DNA from: Zhenhengia yiwuensis | GTDB taxonomy: Bacteria > Bacillota > Clostridia > Lachnospirales > Cellulosilyticaceae | NCBI RefSeq assembly: GCF_014384995.1 | Contig: NZ_JACRSY010000001.1 | Location: 186,001 to 250,000, forward strand | DNA: 64,000 bases | Direction: 5' to 3' | Program-made: the position numbers and the translations under genes | The notes under the pieces: model-generated | What the model was told of the DNA's origin: nothing | The model's input: the letters and a program-made list of their open reading frames with translations, nothing else | The model's database searches: none | Part shown: piece after piece, positions 44,323-53,793 of the stretch | Position numbering within the stretch: position 1 is the stretch's first letter | Layout of the letters: each line of letters opens with the position of its first letter

Positions 44323-44377
44323 CATATGGTAAATTGTAAAGATGGTAAAGTAGAATAAACAAAGAGAAAGGATTTAT

Positions 44378-45346
44378 ATGGATTCAATTATTTTGATTGT
44401 TATAAGTGGATTTATTTTAGACTTAATACTAGGAGACCCACATAACTTCCCTCATCCTGTTAGATTGATTGGTAATATGATTTCATGGGGAGAAAAGCAC
44501 ATAAGAAGTATACTACCTAAGACAAAAAAGGGTGAACGTATAGGTGGCATAATTCTTGTAATAGGTGTCGTAGGGATAACTTTTGGAGCGACATGGCTTA
44601 TTTTAAAAGTTGCTTATGGTATTCATCCTCTTATTGGTTGGATAGTAAGTGTGATTTTGTGTTATCAAGCACTTGCTACCAAAAGCCTTAAGGATGAAAG
44701 TATGAAGGTTTATAAGGCACTTCAAAATCATGATTTAGAAGGTGCACGTTATGCTGTTAGCATGATTGTAGGAAGAGACACAGCAAGCCTTACTGAAGAA
44801 GGCGTGGCAAAAGCTACTATTGAAACGGTAGCAGAAAATACTTCCGATGGTATTGTAGGACCACTTGTTTACCTTCTTATTGGCGGGGTACCACTTGGCT
44901 TTGCTTATAAGGCAATAAATACCTTAGATTCTATGATTGGTTACCAAAATGAACGCTATCAATATTTTGGTACTTTTGGGGCTAAACTAGATGATGTAGT
45001 CAACTATATTCCTGCAAGGCTTAGCGCCTATATGATGATTGCAGCAAGTAAGTTATGTGGCTATGATGCTAAAGCGGCGTATAAGATCTATAGAAGAGAT
45101 CGCTATAATCATAAAAGTCCTAACAGTGCACATACAGAAGCAGTTTGTGCTGGGGCACTAGGTATTCAGCTTGCAGGAGATGCATACTATTTTGGAAAAC
45201 TTTGCAAAAAACCTATTATAGGAGATGCCTTAAGAAGTGTAGAAACAGAAGATATTAAACGTACGAATAAGCTTATGTATAGCACTTGTACATGCACATT
45301 AATTGTACTAAGTCTTATACGTTTATTAATCCTAATCATTTTATAA
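44378..45346 (+). CDS. cbiB: Adenosylcobinamide-phosphate synthase
   Basis: 322-residue membrane protein. Family marks: LDLILGDPHNFPHPVRLIGNMI at the start, GRDTASLTEEGVAKATIETVAENTSDGIVGPL (part shown) and NHKSPNSAHTEAVCAGALGIQL. It attaches aminopropanol phosphate to adenosyl-cobyric acid, a late cobalamin step. First of five B12 genes. The 55-base gap before it is too short for a cobalamin riboswitch. Confidence 0.95.
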   Translation: MDSIILIVISGFILDLILGDPHNFPHPVRLIGNMISWGEKHIRSILPKTKKGERIGGIILVIGVVGITFGATWLILKVAYGIHPLIGWIVSVILCYQALATKSLKDESMKVYKALQNHDLEGARYAVSMIVGRDTASLTEEGVAKATIETVAENTSDGIVGPLVYLLIGGVPLGFAYKAINTLDSMIGYQNERYQYFGTFGAKLDDVVNYIPARLSAYMMIAASKLCGYDAKAAYKIYRRDRYNHKSPNSAHTEAVCAGALGIQLAGDAYYFGKLCKKPIIGDALRSVETEDIKRTNKLMYSTCTCTLIVLSLIRLLILIIL

Positions 45347-45375
45347 AAACTTAACTTGTTTATAAAGGAGCGTAC

Positions 45376-46440
45376 ATGGCACTGATACATGGTGGCGATA
45401 TTTTTACACTCGCCGAAAAATTAAATAAAAAAGATACAGAGATTATGGATTTTTCTGTCAATATTAATCCGCTAGGGCTTTCACCTAAAGTTAAAAAGGC
45501 CTTAATAGAACATATTGATTTAGCAGTAGCTTATCCTGATCCCTTATGTAGAAAGCTAATTGCAGCCTTAAGCCAGCAGCATCAGATGGACAAAGAGCAT
45601 ATTTTATGTGGGAATGGTGCAGCGGATTTGATTTTTAGGTTAGCCTACGTCTGTCAGCCTAAGCACGCTTTAATACTAGCACCTACTTTTGCTGAATATG
45701 AGCTCGCATTAAGTCAGGTGGGGTGTGAGATTTCATATTATAACTTAAAAGAAGAAACAGATTATAAGGTAGAAGAAGACCTATTAGAGCTTCTAACCCC
45801 AGATTTAGATATGATTTGGATTTGTAATCCTAATAATCCTACTGGACAGCTTACACCTAAATCGCTTATGCTTAGACTACTTAGAAAATGTGAAGCGCAT
45901 AATATTCAAATGATCGTAGATGAATGCTTTATGGATTTTATAGAAGAGGATAGTGCGTATAGTATGATAGAAGAAGTAGAGAAAAGTAAGCATGTAACGA
46001 TTCTTAAAGCTTTTACAAAGTTTTATGGGATGGCTGGCCTTAGATTAGGATATGCCTTAATCGGTGATAAGGTGTTAAAAGATGCACTGCAAAAGGCAGC
46101 TCAGCCTTGGGCAGTATCTTCACTAGCACAACTAGCAGGTGTAGCAGCACTGGAAGATATATCTTATAAAGAAGAAACATTAAGCATGATTAAGGCGCAA
46201 AGAACTTATTTAAAAGAAGCCTTAAAGAGGTTGGGCTTTAGAGTATATGCTTCTTATGCGGACTACTTATTTTTTAAATCACCTATTCCAGATCTTCATA
46301 AGCAGTTAGCAAATGAGGGTATTCTGATTAGGCACTGTGGTAATTATAGAGGACTTTCAGCGCAGTACTACCGCATTGGTATTAAAACACCACAGATGAA
46401 TACTTTTTTAATTCAAGCACTTGAAAAATGTGAGAGGTGA
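45376..46440 (+). CDS. cobD: L-threonine-O-3-phosphate decarboxylase
   Basis: 354 residues of class I/II PLP aminotransferase fold. MALIHGGDIFTLAEKL and DFSVNINPLGLSP are typical CobD starts; NPNNPTGQL and the PLP lysine in ILKAFTKFYGMAGLRLGY follow. It makes aminopropanol phosphate, the substrate of CbiB next door. AAGGAGCG precedes the ATG. Histidinol-phosphate aminotransferase is the look-alike, but the B12 context decides. Confidence 0.93.
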   Translation: MALIHGGDIFTLAEKLNKKDTEIMDFSVNINPLGLSPKVKKALIEHIDLAVAYPDPLCRKLIAALSQQHQMDKEHILCGNGAADLIFRLAYVCQPKHALILAPTFAEYELALSQVGCEISYYNLKEETDYKVEEDLLELLTPDLDMIWICNPNNPTGQLTPKSLMLRLLRKCEAHNIQMIVDECFMDFIEEDSAYSMIEEVEKSKHVTILKAFTKFYGMAGLRLGYALIGDKVLKDALQKAAQPWAVSSLAQLAGVAALEDISYKEETLSMIKAQRTYLKEALKRLGFRVYASYADYLFFKSPIPDLHKQLANEGILIRHCGNYRGLSAQYYRIGIKTPQMNTFLIQALEKCER

Positions 46441-46444
46441 GACC

Positions 46445-47020
46445 ATGAAAATTTACTGGGTAAGACATGGTAAAACACAACAAAACGAAAAGAACAACTA
46501 TTATGGAAAGTTAGATGTACGCCTTACACCTGAAGGCGTAAGAGAAATTAAAGAAATTCAAACAAACTTTAATGATTGTATTAATGTATATACCAGTCCC
46601 GCAGCAAGAGCAATCGAAACAGCAGGGATATTATTTTCAAATGTCTATTTTAAAGCAGATGCCAGGTTACTGGAGCGTAACATGGGGATTTTTGAAGGCA
46701 TGAACTATGGAGAAATTGGCAAGAAATATCCTCGTGAGTGTAAAATGTGGGATGAGAACTGGCAGGATTACTGCATTCCAGAAGGAGAAAGTGCAAGGAT
46801 GCAGTATGAACGTGTTGTAAGCTTCATTAAAGAACTAGAGGCATTAGGAGAAGATGCTATTGCAGTGTGTCATGCAGGAACTATTCGTATGGCCATATGC
46901 TATATGCTAGGGGGCAATTTAGATATGTTCTGGAAGTTTAATGTACATACCGGTACAGTGGTAACCACATGTTATGAGCACAATTATTGGTATTTAGATT
47001 TATCTAGGGAGAACTACTAA
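46445..47020 (+). CDS. cobC: Alpha-ribazole phosphatase-like histidine phosphatase
   Basis: 191 residues. The phosphohistidine motif VRHGKTQQNEK is at the start and the second His is in AVCHAGTIRM. It would remove phosphate from alpha-ribazole-5'-phosphate or adenosylcobalamin-5'-phosphate. ATG 46445 has GAGGTGAG upstream; an ATG at 46421 lies inside cobD. The family has many sugar phosphatases, so the assignment rests on its place between cobD and cobS. Confidence 0.88.
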   Translation: MKIYWVRHGKTQQNEKNNYYGKLDVRLTPEGVREIKEIQTNFNDCINVYTSPAARAIETAGILFSNVYFKADARLLERNMGIFEGMNYGEIGKKYPRECKMWDENWQDYCIPEGESARMQYERVVSFIKELEALGEDAIAVCHAGTIRMAICYMLGGNLDMFWKFNVHTGTVVTTCYEHNYWYLDLSRENY

Positions 47021-47038
47021 AAGAGAGTGGGAATAAAG

Positions 47039-47782
47039 ATGAAAAAATTAAAGCAGTTTATTTTAGGGGTACAGTTTCTAACGCGTATCCCTATTAGAGC
47101 CAATATGCCGGCAGAGCCTTCTGATTTTAAAGGGGCGCTCTGCTTTTTTACGGTTGTAGGTCTTATAATAGGAACTTTAGAGTGGCTGCTCTTTAGCCTT
47201 GGTATGCAGGTTGATCCTTTACTAGGGGCACTTTTAGCGACTATAGGTGGGATCTGGATTACAGGAGGCATGCACTTAGATGGGCTAGCAGATGTGTTTG
47301 ATGGCTTTGGAGCCAATCGAGATACTGAAAGAACTTTAGAAATTATGAAAGATAGCAGGATAGGGAGTTTTGGGGTACTGGCACTTATGATAGACTTTGC
47401 TTTTCATATGGTTGGCTTTTATTTATTAAAGGATACCCCTCTTCTTATTATATGGGTGCCTATTAGTGCGAAGTTTACGGTATGTGTTTTATGTGATATT
47501 GGCAAGAATATTAAAAAGGGTCTTGGAGCTTTATGGATTGAGAATATTTCTAAAGCAGGACTTTTTGTGAATTTAGTTCTATTTTTATTTATAGGTTGCA
47601 TACTTTTACCTTGGGAACTCGCTGTAATTGGCTTAGGGCTTGTTTACGGCGTGGCAGTTCTTTTAAATAAGAAATTTACACATAAGCTTACAGGGCTAAA
47701 TGGAGATTGCTTAGGAGCAGCAAGTCAGATGACAGAATGGATTGTAATGGTTTACCTTCTTATAGTGAGTCAAATGCTATAG
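47039..47782 (+). CDS. cobS: Adenosylcobinamide-GDP ribazoletransferase (cobalamin synthase)
   Basis: 247-residue membrane protein. FILGVQFLTRIPI, the acidic motif GGMHLDGLADVFDGFGANRD and MKDSRIGSFG are the CobS signatures (metal-binding Asp residues), and LTGLNGDCLGAASQMTE closes it. It joins adenosylcobinamide-GDP to alpha-ribazole. ATG 47039 is preferred; GTG 47027 lies within the weak GAGTGGGA site. Confidence 0.94.
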   Translation: MKKLKQFILGVQFLTRIPIRANMPAEPSDFKGALCFFTVVGLIIGTLEWLLFSLGMQVDPLLGALLATIGGIWITGGMHLDGLADVFDGFGANRDTERTLEIMKDSRIGSFGVLALMIDFAFHMVGFYLLKDTPLLIIWVPISAKFTVCVLCDIGKNIKKGLGALWIENISKAGLFVNLVLFLFIGCILLPWELAVIGLGLVYGVAVLLNKKFTHKLTGLNGDCLGAASQMTEWIVMVYLLIVSQML

Positions 47783-47838
47783 AGGAAGTGACTGAAGGGT
47801 TTTACAGACAATCTAAGGAATGAGAAGGAGGAAGAGAC

Positions 47839-48915
47839 ATGAATAGAGAAAGTCTAAAAGCTTATATAGAGCAAATAAGACCATTAAATAGGGAAGCCAT
47901 GATGCAGATGGAGCAGTATCTAGATGGGCTTACTAAGCCAGTTGGGGCTTTAGGGAAGCTTGAAAACTTAATGATTCAGCTTGCAGGTGCTGCGGGAACG
48001 GTGGAGGTTAAAACGCAGCCTAAGGTAACCGTTATTATGTGCAGTGACAATGGGGTATGCGATGTGGGTGTAAGCAGTTGTCCTCAGGAAGTAACAGCAA
48101 CGGTAACTTATAACTTTACAAGAGGCATTACAGGAATGAATAGGCTTAGTGAATTTGCTAAAGCAGATATACATATTGTGGATGTTGGTGTAAAGGCAGA
48201 CTTTAGTCATCCTCTTATTCATAATCGTAAAGTGTGTTATGGAACTAAAAATATGGCTATAGAGCCTGCCATGACTGAACAAGAAGCTTTGCAGGCTATT
48301 TCAGTTGGGATAGAAGAGACTGAAAAACTTATTGAAAAAGGCTATGAAATCTTTGGAACAGGTGAGATGGGTATAGGAAATACCACAACATCTGCAGCTA
48401 TTACAGCGGCTTTGTTAGAAGAAGAGATTATAAAGGTAACAGGTAAAGGTTCGGGTGCTTTAGATACAGTATATCATAATAAAGTAGAGGCTATTAAAAC
48501 AGCTCTTAAAGTGCACCAGCCTACTATAGCGGATCCCATTGATGTACTAGCAAAGGTGGGAGGCTTAGATATTGCAGGCCTTGTAGGTGTCTATATTGCA
48601 GCTGCTAAACATGGTAAAGTAGTTGTTATTGATGGGTTTATTGCAGCTGCAGCAGCACTTGTAGCTTATAAACTGGCACCTATAACCAAAGCCTATATGA
48701 TTGCGTCACACTTATCTAAAGAAGCCGGTATGGCTCTTATTTTACAGCATATAGGGCTTGAACCACATTTTAACTTAGATATGAGATTAGGAGAAGGTAG
48801 TGGTTGCCCGATTCTTTTCAATTTATTAGATATGGCACAATACACTTTATTAGGTATGGGAACTTTTGAAGATGCAGGTGTAGATAAAAGCAATTATATG
48901 CATATTTGGAAGTAA
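47839..48915 (+). CDS. cobT: Nicotinate-nucleotide-dimethylbenzimidazole phosphoribosyltransferase
   Basis: 358 residues, CobT length. Marks: LDGLTKPVGALGKLE, CSDNGVCDVGVSSCPQEVT, FGTGEMGIGNTTTSAA and the catalytic Glu in DMRLGEGSGCPI. It activates the lower-ligand base to alpha-ribazole phosphate for CobC/CobS. AGGAGGAAG precedes the ATG, 57 bases after cobS. The cluster lacks cobU/cobY, which must be encoded elsewhere. Confidence 0.95.
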   Translation: MNRESLKAYIEQIRPLNREAMMQMEQYLDGLTKPVGALGKLENLMIQLAGAAGTVEVKTQPKVTVIMCSDNGVCDVGVSSCPQEVTATVTYNFTRGITGMNRLSEFAKADIHIVDVGVKADFSHPLIHNRKVCYGTKNMAIEPAMTEQEALQAISVGIEETEKLIEKGYEIFGTGEMGIGNTTTSAAITAALLEEEIIKVTGKGSGALDTVYHNKVEAIKTALKVHQPTIADPIDVLAKVGGLDIAGLVGVYIAAAKHGKVVVIDGFIAAAAALVAYKLAPITKAYMIASHLSKEAGMALILQHIGLEPHFNLDMRLGEGSGCPILFNLLDMAQYTLLGMGTFEDAGVDKSNYMHIWK

Positions 48916-48951
48916 GAGCAGAAACTGACAACTAGAAGGAGACAACACGAA

Positions 48952-50142
48952 ATGACACAAAAGAAACAAGAGAATCAAGAAGTACGCTATGTACTGAAAA
49001 AGGCTGTAAGCATAGAAGGCATGATTTGTCTTATTGTTACATTTGGTGGGCTATTTTTATTAGGAAGAAAAATGGGAGTAGCCAATATGTTTAATACCAT
49101 GCTTAATACTTCTTATGACCTTTTAATGGGAACAGTCTTTTATATTATGGCTATTGCGGTTATAGCTGGAGCTTTTGCTGGGGTTTTAACAGAGTTTGGG
49201 GGCTTAGCTATTATTAATAAGCTTCTTTCAAGGCTGATGAAACCACTTTATGATTTACCAGGTGCCAGTATTATGAGTGTATTAACCACTTATTTTTCAG
49301 ATAATCCAGCTATTTTAACTTTATGTGATGATAAACGTTTTAGGCAGTATTTTAAGAAATATCAATTACCAGCTCTTACTAATTTAGGTACAGCTTTTGG
49401 TATGGGGCTTATGATTACAGTCTTTATGATAGGTGTTCCAGGAGTAGAAAAGCATTTAGGAATTGCTGTTGTTATTGGTAATGTAGGAGCTATTATAGGA
49501 AGTATTGTAAGTACAAAACTTATGATGCATTATACTAAGAAATATTATGGCACTGAAGCTTGGTGTGAAGAGGTTATTGATGAAAGTATCGACCTCATTA
49601 ACTACAGGGAAGTAAGAACAGGAAGCTTTGGTGAACGTTTTATGAATGCACTTCTTGAAGGTGGGCATTCAGGTGTAGGTATGGGGATGGCAATTATACC
49701 AGGTGTACTCATTATCTGTACCTTTGTTTTAATGCTTACTAATGGTCCTTCAGCAAGTGGTATTTATACAGGTGCGGCTTATGAGGGAGTAGGGATTTTA
49801 CCTATTATAGGAGAAAAATTAAACTTCTTATTACAGCCTCTATTCGGCTTTTCCTCACCAGAGGCTATTGCTGTTCCGATCACATCACTAGGTGCAGCAG
49901 GTGCAGCTATTGGCCTTATACCCAACTTAGTGAGTGAAGGGCTTGCAAATGCCAATGATATCGCAGTGTTTACAGCCATGTGTATGTGCTGGAGTGGGTA
50001 TTTAAGTACACATACAGCGATGATGGATAGTTTAAAATGTAGAGTACTTACAGGAAAGGCAATCTTTGCCCATACAGTAGGGGGAATCTTCGCAGGTATT
50101 GCAGCTAACTGGATCTTTAAACTGATTATACTCCTAGTATAG
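48952..50142 (+). CDS. Nucleoside-recognition (Gate) domain membrane protein
   Basis: 396 residues, about 9-10 membrane helices. Gate-type stretches are visible in both halves: YIMAIAVIAGAFAGVLTEFGGL with SVLTTYFSDNPAIL, and GFSSPEAIAVPITSLGAAGAAIGL. Such proteins relate to nucleoside transporters and to SpmA/SpmB. It follows cobT after 36 bases with AGAAGGAG and precedes a terminator, so it is probably the last gene of the B12 operon. A role in moving alpha-ribazole, a base or a corrinoid would fit but is inference. Confidence 0.78.
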   Translation: MTQKKQENQEVRYVLKKAVSIEGMICLIVTFGGLFLLGRKMGVANMFNTMLNTSYDLLMGTVFYIMAIAVIAGAFAGVLTEFGGLAIINKLLSRLMKPLYDLPGASIMSVLTTYFSDNPAILTLCDDKRFRQYFKKYQLPALTNLGTAFGMGLMITVFMIGVPGVEKHLGIAVVIGNVGAIIGSIVSTKLMMHYTKKYYGTEAWCEEVIDESIDLINYREVRTGSFGERFMNALLEGGHSGVGMGMAIIPGVLIICTFVLMLTNGPSASGIYTGAAYEGVGILPIIGEKLNFLLQPLFGFSSPEAIAVPITSLGAAGAAIGLIPNLVSEGLANANDIAVFTAMCMCWSGYLSTHTAMMDSLKCRVLTGKAIFAHTVGGIFAGIAANWIFKLIILLV

Positions 50143-50192
50143 GTCAGTGAGTAGAAATCTAAGGCGCACTAAAAAAGAATTTTGAACAAAGT

Positions 50193-50219
50193 AAAAGAGC
50201 TCTTTAAGTAGCTCTTTTT
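50193..50219 (+). terminator. Terminator of the cobalamin operon
   Basis: AAAAGAGCT/AGCTCTTTTT stem with loop CTTTAAGT, 50 bases after the last stop codon. Confidence 0.88.
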
Positions 50220-50305
50220 GTATAGGCTGGATGTGAATAAGCGCATACCTACATAAAGCTTATTTCAATTTTAATAAAATATCTATTTATGAAAAGAGGA
50301 TTAAA

Positions 50306-51259
50306 ATGGCTATAAAGTTTGGAATTATAGGAGCGGGTCGCATTGCACATAAGTTTTGCAAAGCAGTAGAACGCGTAGAAGGTGCAAGTGTCATTGCCGT
50401 TGCGAGTCAAACAGAAGGTAAAGCTTTAACATTTGCTAAAGAAGAGGGCATTGCACTAAGCTATAACACTTATGAAGCACTCTTAGAGAATCCAGAGGTT
50501 GATGCAGTTTATATTGCTACAACACATAACTTTCATTATGAAAATGCTATGGCATGTATTAAACATAAAAAAGCTGTTCTATGTGAAAAGTGTTTTGTTT
50601 TAACTAAAAAAGAAGCGGAAGAAGTATTTCGTGCAGCGAGAGAAGCAAAAGTATTTGTGATGGAGGCTATGTGGTCTCGATTTTTACCAGCTATTAAGCA
50701 GGCTAGAGAGTGGATTTTAGAGGGAAGAATAGGAGAGATTGAACTTGCCAACTGTCTTATTGGGTTTAAAGCAGATAGCAATCCAGAAAATCGCATTATG
50801 AATCCTAAATTAGCAGGTGGGGCCATGTATGATATAGGTGTGTATGCTATTGAAATTATGACATATCTTATTCAAGCGCCTATACAAGAAGTTCAAACTA
50901 TGACAACTTATGCCGAAACAGGTGTAGATAAAGTAAACAGTATTACCTTAAAATTTGAAAACACTATAGCGAATTTACAGTGTATGGTTACAGCAAGCTG
51001 TCCAAATAGTCTATATGTTTATGGGACAAAGGGTTATATCCATATTCCAAATATGCATTATACACAGGAGTGTTTTATATATACTGAAGAGGGCGTGGTA
51101 GAACACTTCCAAAAACCGCATGATAATGGTTTTGAGTACCAAATTAAAGAGATGATAGGTTGCATGGAAAGAGGGGCATTAGAAAGTAGTATTATGCCAC
51201 ATAAGGATACGATTGAATGTGCAGGTATATTTGATCAGTGCTTAGGAACTAATATATAA
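50306..51259 (+). CDS. Gfo/Idh/MocA family NAD(P)-dependent oxidoreductase
   Basis: 317 residues. The Rossmann loop is GIIGAGRIAHKF; the family motif ALCEKCFVLTKKEAEE (usually CEKP) is near residue 93, and GGAMYDIGVYAIEIM follows near 170, as in trans-dihydrodiol dehydrogenase-like members. The usual CEKP proline is Cys here. Likely oxidises or reduces a sugar or cyclitol; substrate unknown. RBS AAGAGGA; the next gene follows after 36 bases. Confidence 0.9.
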   Translation: MAIKFGIIGAGRIAHKFCKAVERVEGASVIAVASQTEGKALTFAKEEGIALSYNTYEALLENPEVDAVYIATTHNFHYENAMACIKHKKAVLCEKCFVLTKKEAEEVFRAAREAKVFVMEAMWSRFLPAIKQAREWILEGRIGEIELANCLIGFKADSNPENRIMNPKLAGGAMYDIGVYAIEIMTYLIQAPIQEVQTMTTYAETGVDKVNSITLKFENTIANLQCMVTASCPNSLYVYGTKGYIHIPNMHYTQECFIYTEEGVVEHFQKPHDNGFEYQIKEMIGCMERGALESSIMPHKDTIECAGIFDQCLGTNI

Positions 51260-51295
51260 AAGAAGCAAGTTTAAACATAAGAGGAGGATACTTTA

Positions 51296-52258
51296 ATGAA
51301 TATTTCCGTATTAGGGTGTGGAAGATGGGGAACTTTCCTAGCATGGTATGCAAATCGCGTGCACCATACCGTAACACTTTGGGGAAGACCAGGATCAAAG
51401 AATTTAATGACGTTAACGGCTGAACATAAAAATGAGTATTTAGAACTACCAGAGTCTGTAAGACTTACAGATGATTTAGAAGAGGCAGTAAGGAGTGCTG
51501 AGATTATTTTAATTTCCATTAGCGCACAGCAACTACGTTCGTTTTTAAAAACAGTAAGCAAACTGCCAGGTTTAAAAGATAAAACTTTTGTATTATGTAT
51601 GAAAGGATTAGAGGCTGATACAGGTAAGCGCTTGACACAGGTGTTCAAAGAAGAAATGGGCGCTGCTGCTCATGTTGGTGTATGGTTAGGGCCTGGACAT
51701 GTACAGGACTTTACAAGAAATATTCCTAACTGTATGGTTGTTGGAAGTGATGAGATTGGCGTAACTAAGAAAGTGGTAGAAGCCTTTAATAGTGATTTAA
51801 TTCGCTTTTATTATGGGCAAGACTTAATCGGCAATGAAATAGGGGCAGCTACTAAAAATGTAATGGGTATTGCAGCAGGTATGCTAGATGGAGCAGGGTA
51901 TAGCAGCCTTAAAGGAGCCCTTATGGCAAGAGGAACAAGAGAACTTTCTAGAATTGTACGTGCAATGGGCGGCAATGATATTACCATTTATGGTTTAAGC
52001 CATTTGGGAGATTATGAAGCGACACTTTTCTCACCACATAGTAATAACAGAAGATTCGGGGAAGACTATGTAAAAGGTATTCCATTTCATAAACTAGCAG
52101 AAGGGGTCGCAACTGTAGAAGCACTGCACCATCTTTCACAGGAATATGAAGTAGAACTACCTATTTGCCATGCCCTTTATGAAATTTTGTTTGAGCATAA
52201 AGAAACTTCTAAGGTACTTATTGATTTATTTTTAAGACCTGTTAAATTTGAGTTTTAA
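51296..52258 (+). CDS. Glycerol-3-phosphate dehydrogenase (GpsA-like, divergent)
   Basis: 320 residues, GpsA size. NAD loop VLGCGRWGTFLAWYA; the catalytic lysine region reads GAATKNVMGIAAGMLDG, and GLSHLGDYEATLFSPHSNNRRFG matches GpsA's GLxGLGDLxxTxxSxxSRNRxFG. Differences: the usual GPSFAxE motif is GPGHVQDF and several loops are altered, so it may be a paralogue with changed substrate. It would make sn-glycerol-3-phosphate for phospholipids. RBS GAGGAGG. Confidence 0.85.
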   Translation: MNISVLGCGRWGTFLAWYANRVHHTVTLWGRPGSKNLMTLTAEHKNEYLELPESVRLTDDLEEAVRSAEIILISISAQQLRSFLKTVSKLPGLKDKTFVLCMKGLEADTGKRLTQVFKEEMGAAAHVGVWLGPGHVQDFTRNIPNCMVVGSDEIGVTKKVVEAFNSDLIRFYYGQDLIGNEIGAATKNVMGIAAGMLDGAGYSSLKGALMARGTRELSRIVRAMGGNDITIYGLSHLGDYEATLFSPHSNNRRFGEDYVKGIPFHKLAEGVATVEALHHLSQEYEVELPICHALYEILFEHKETSKVLIDLFLRPVKFEF

Positions 52259-52338
52259 ATCAAATAGGATGATGCATAGGCCTGGCATAAGTGTTTTGAA
52301 CATACCCTTTGATAAGGGAGAAAGGAACGTGCAGGGAT

Positions 52339-53598
52339 ATGTTGACCAATAAGATAATCCCTCAGGAGAAAGGGATAGACCATACGCTTAAGTTATTAAA
52401 GGAGGGCTACCTCTTTATTCCTAATAGGGTGAAGGCTTATCAATCTTCTATTTTTGAAACAAGATTATTAGGTAAAAAAGTAATTTGTATAAGTGGGAAG
52501 CATGCAGCAAAATTATTTTATAATGAAGAACTCTTTCAAAGAAAAGGAGCCTTACCTAAACGTATACAGAAGACACTCTTTGGTGTTAATGCGATTCAAA
52601 CGATGGATGATGAAAGGCATAGGCATAGAAGGCTATTTTTCTTAGACCTACTTAATGAAGCGGGTCAAAAAAGGCTAGTAAGCATTACAAAGATAAAGTG
52701 GCAGATGGCACTTAGAAGATGGCAAGCTACTGATGAGATTGTACTTTTAGATGAAGTCAAATATATTTTGTGTGAGGCAGTATGCGAGTGGGCGGGTGTA
52801 CCTTTAGGGCAATCCGAGGTTAAAAGGCGAGCAGACGATTTTTACGCCATGGTGAATGCTATAGGAGCAGTAGGACCAAAGTATTGGCAAGGAAAAAGGG
52901 CAAGGACGAGAACTGAGGCATGTATAAAAGGCTTGATTGAAGAGGTTAGGACAGGAAAGAGACACATCGTACCCCATTTAGCGCTCTATCAGGCAGCTAC
53001 TTATAAAGACTTAGAAGGAAATGTACTAGATGTTCAAATGGCAGCCATAGAACTGATTAATCTGCTACGTCCTATTATTGCTATTTCAATCTTTATTACT
53101 TTTACAGCTTTAGCACTCTATGAGCATGAAGACTCTAAAGAAAAGTTAGGCCAAGGTGATGAGCGTGACTTAGAAATGTTTGTACAGGAAGTAAGACGTT
53201 ACTATCCTTTTGCACCTTTTTTAGGAGCAATCGTACGTAAAAACTTTATATGGCGTGGATGTAAATTTAAGAAAGGGACACTTGTTCTTATTGATATTTA
53301 TGGTACTAACCACAATGAGGATATATGGAATGCCCCCTATGTTTTTAGACCAGAACGTTTTAAAGACCAGGGAGCACATGTATTTGACTTTATTCCTCAA
53401 GGTGGAGGCAACTTAGTTACAGGGCATAGATGTCCTGGTGAAGGGATCACAATAGAACTTATGAAGGTAAGCTTAGACTTTCTAATCCATAAAATGAAAT
53501 TTGACATTCCTAAACAAGATTTAAGTTATAGTCTTACAAATATTCCATCATCGCCTCGAAGTGGATTGATTATAAGAAACATTCAACCTAAGTATTAA
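52339..53598 (+). CDS. Cytochrome P450 peroxygenase, CYP152 type (fatty-acid hydroxylase)
   Basis: 419 residues, the length of P450-BSbeta/CypC (417). The match to that family runs from end to end: LKLLKEGYLFIPNR, RKGALPKRIQKTLFGVNAIQ, AIGAVGPKYWQGKRAR, IELINLLRPIIAIS (Arg244, equivalent to the carboxylate-binding Arg242), FVQEVRRYYPFAPFLGA and GHRCPGEGITIE with heme ligand Cys365. These enzymes use hydrogen peroxide to hydroxylate fatty acids at alpha/beta carbons without a reductase. ATG 52339 gives the family length; an upstream TTG (52309) is possible. Follows the GpsA-like gene by 80 bases. Confidence 0.93.
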   Translation: MLTNKIIPQEKGIDHTLKLLKEGYLFIPNRVKAYQSSIFETRLLGKKVICISGKHAAKLFYNEELFQRKGALPKRIQKTLFGVNAIQTMDDERHRHRRLFFLDLLNEAGQKRLVSITKIKWQMALRRWQATDEIVLLDEVKYILCEAVCEWAGVPLGQSEVKRRADDFYAMVNAIGAVGPKYWQGKRARTRTEACIKGLIEEVRTGKRHIVPHLALYQAATYKDLEGNVLDVQMAAIELINLLRPIIAISIFITFTALALYEHEDSKEKLGQGDERDLEMFVQEVRRYYPFAPFLGAIVRKNFIWRGCKFKKGTLVLIDIYGTNHNEDIWNAPYVFRPERFKDQGAHVFDFIPQGGGNLVTGHRCPGEGITIELMKVSLDFLIHKMKFDIPKQDLSYSLTNIPSSPRSGLIIRNIQPKY

Positions 53599-53640
53599 AG
53601 GAAAAGGCTTAAGAAAAGAGCTAAACCTAGGTGAAAGACA

Positions 53641-53673
53641 AAAGGGAACCCTATATAAGTGGTTCCCTTTTAT
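53641..53673 (+). terminator. Rho-independent terminator after the P450 gene
   Basis: Perfect 10-bp stem AAAGGGAACC/GGTTCCCTTT with a 10-base loop, then TAT. The rest of the 195-base gap before the next gene shows only AT-rich sequence. Confidence 0.85.
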
Positions 53674-53793
53674 AGAGTGTTAGCCTTTTAAATATGGGGT
53701 GTTTTATAAGGAGAAGAACTTAAGAATATTTTATGAAAGAGTATGTAAAAAACTTATACAATGTTAAAATAAGAGAAGAATGGAGGAAGCTTA

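Noticed and set aside
44323..44377. Cobalamin riboswitch before cbiB
   Set aside because: Only 55 bases and no B12-box-like sequence.
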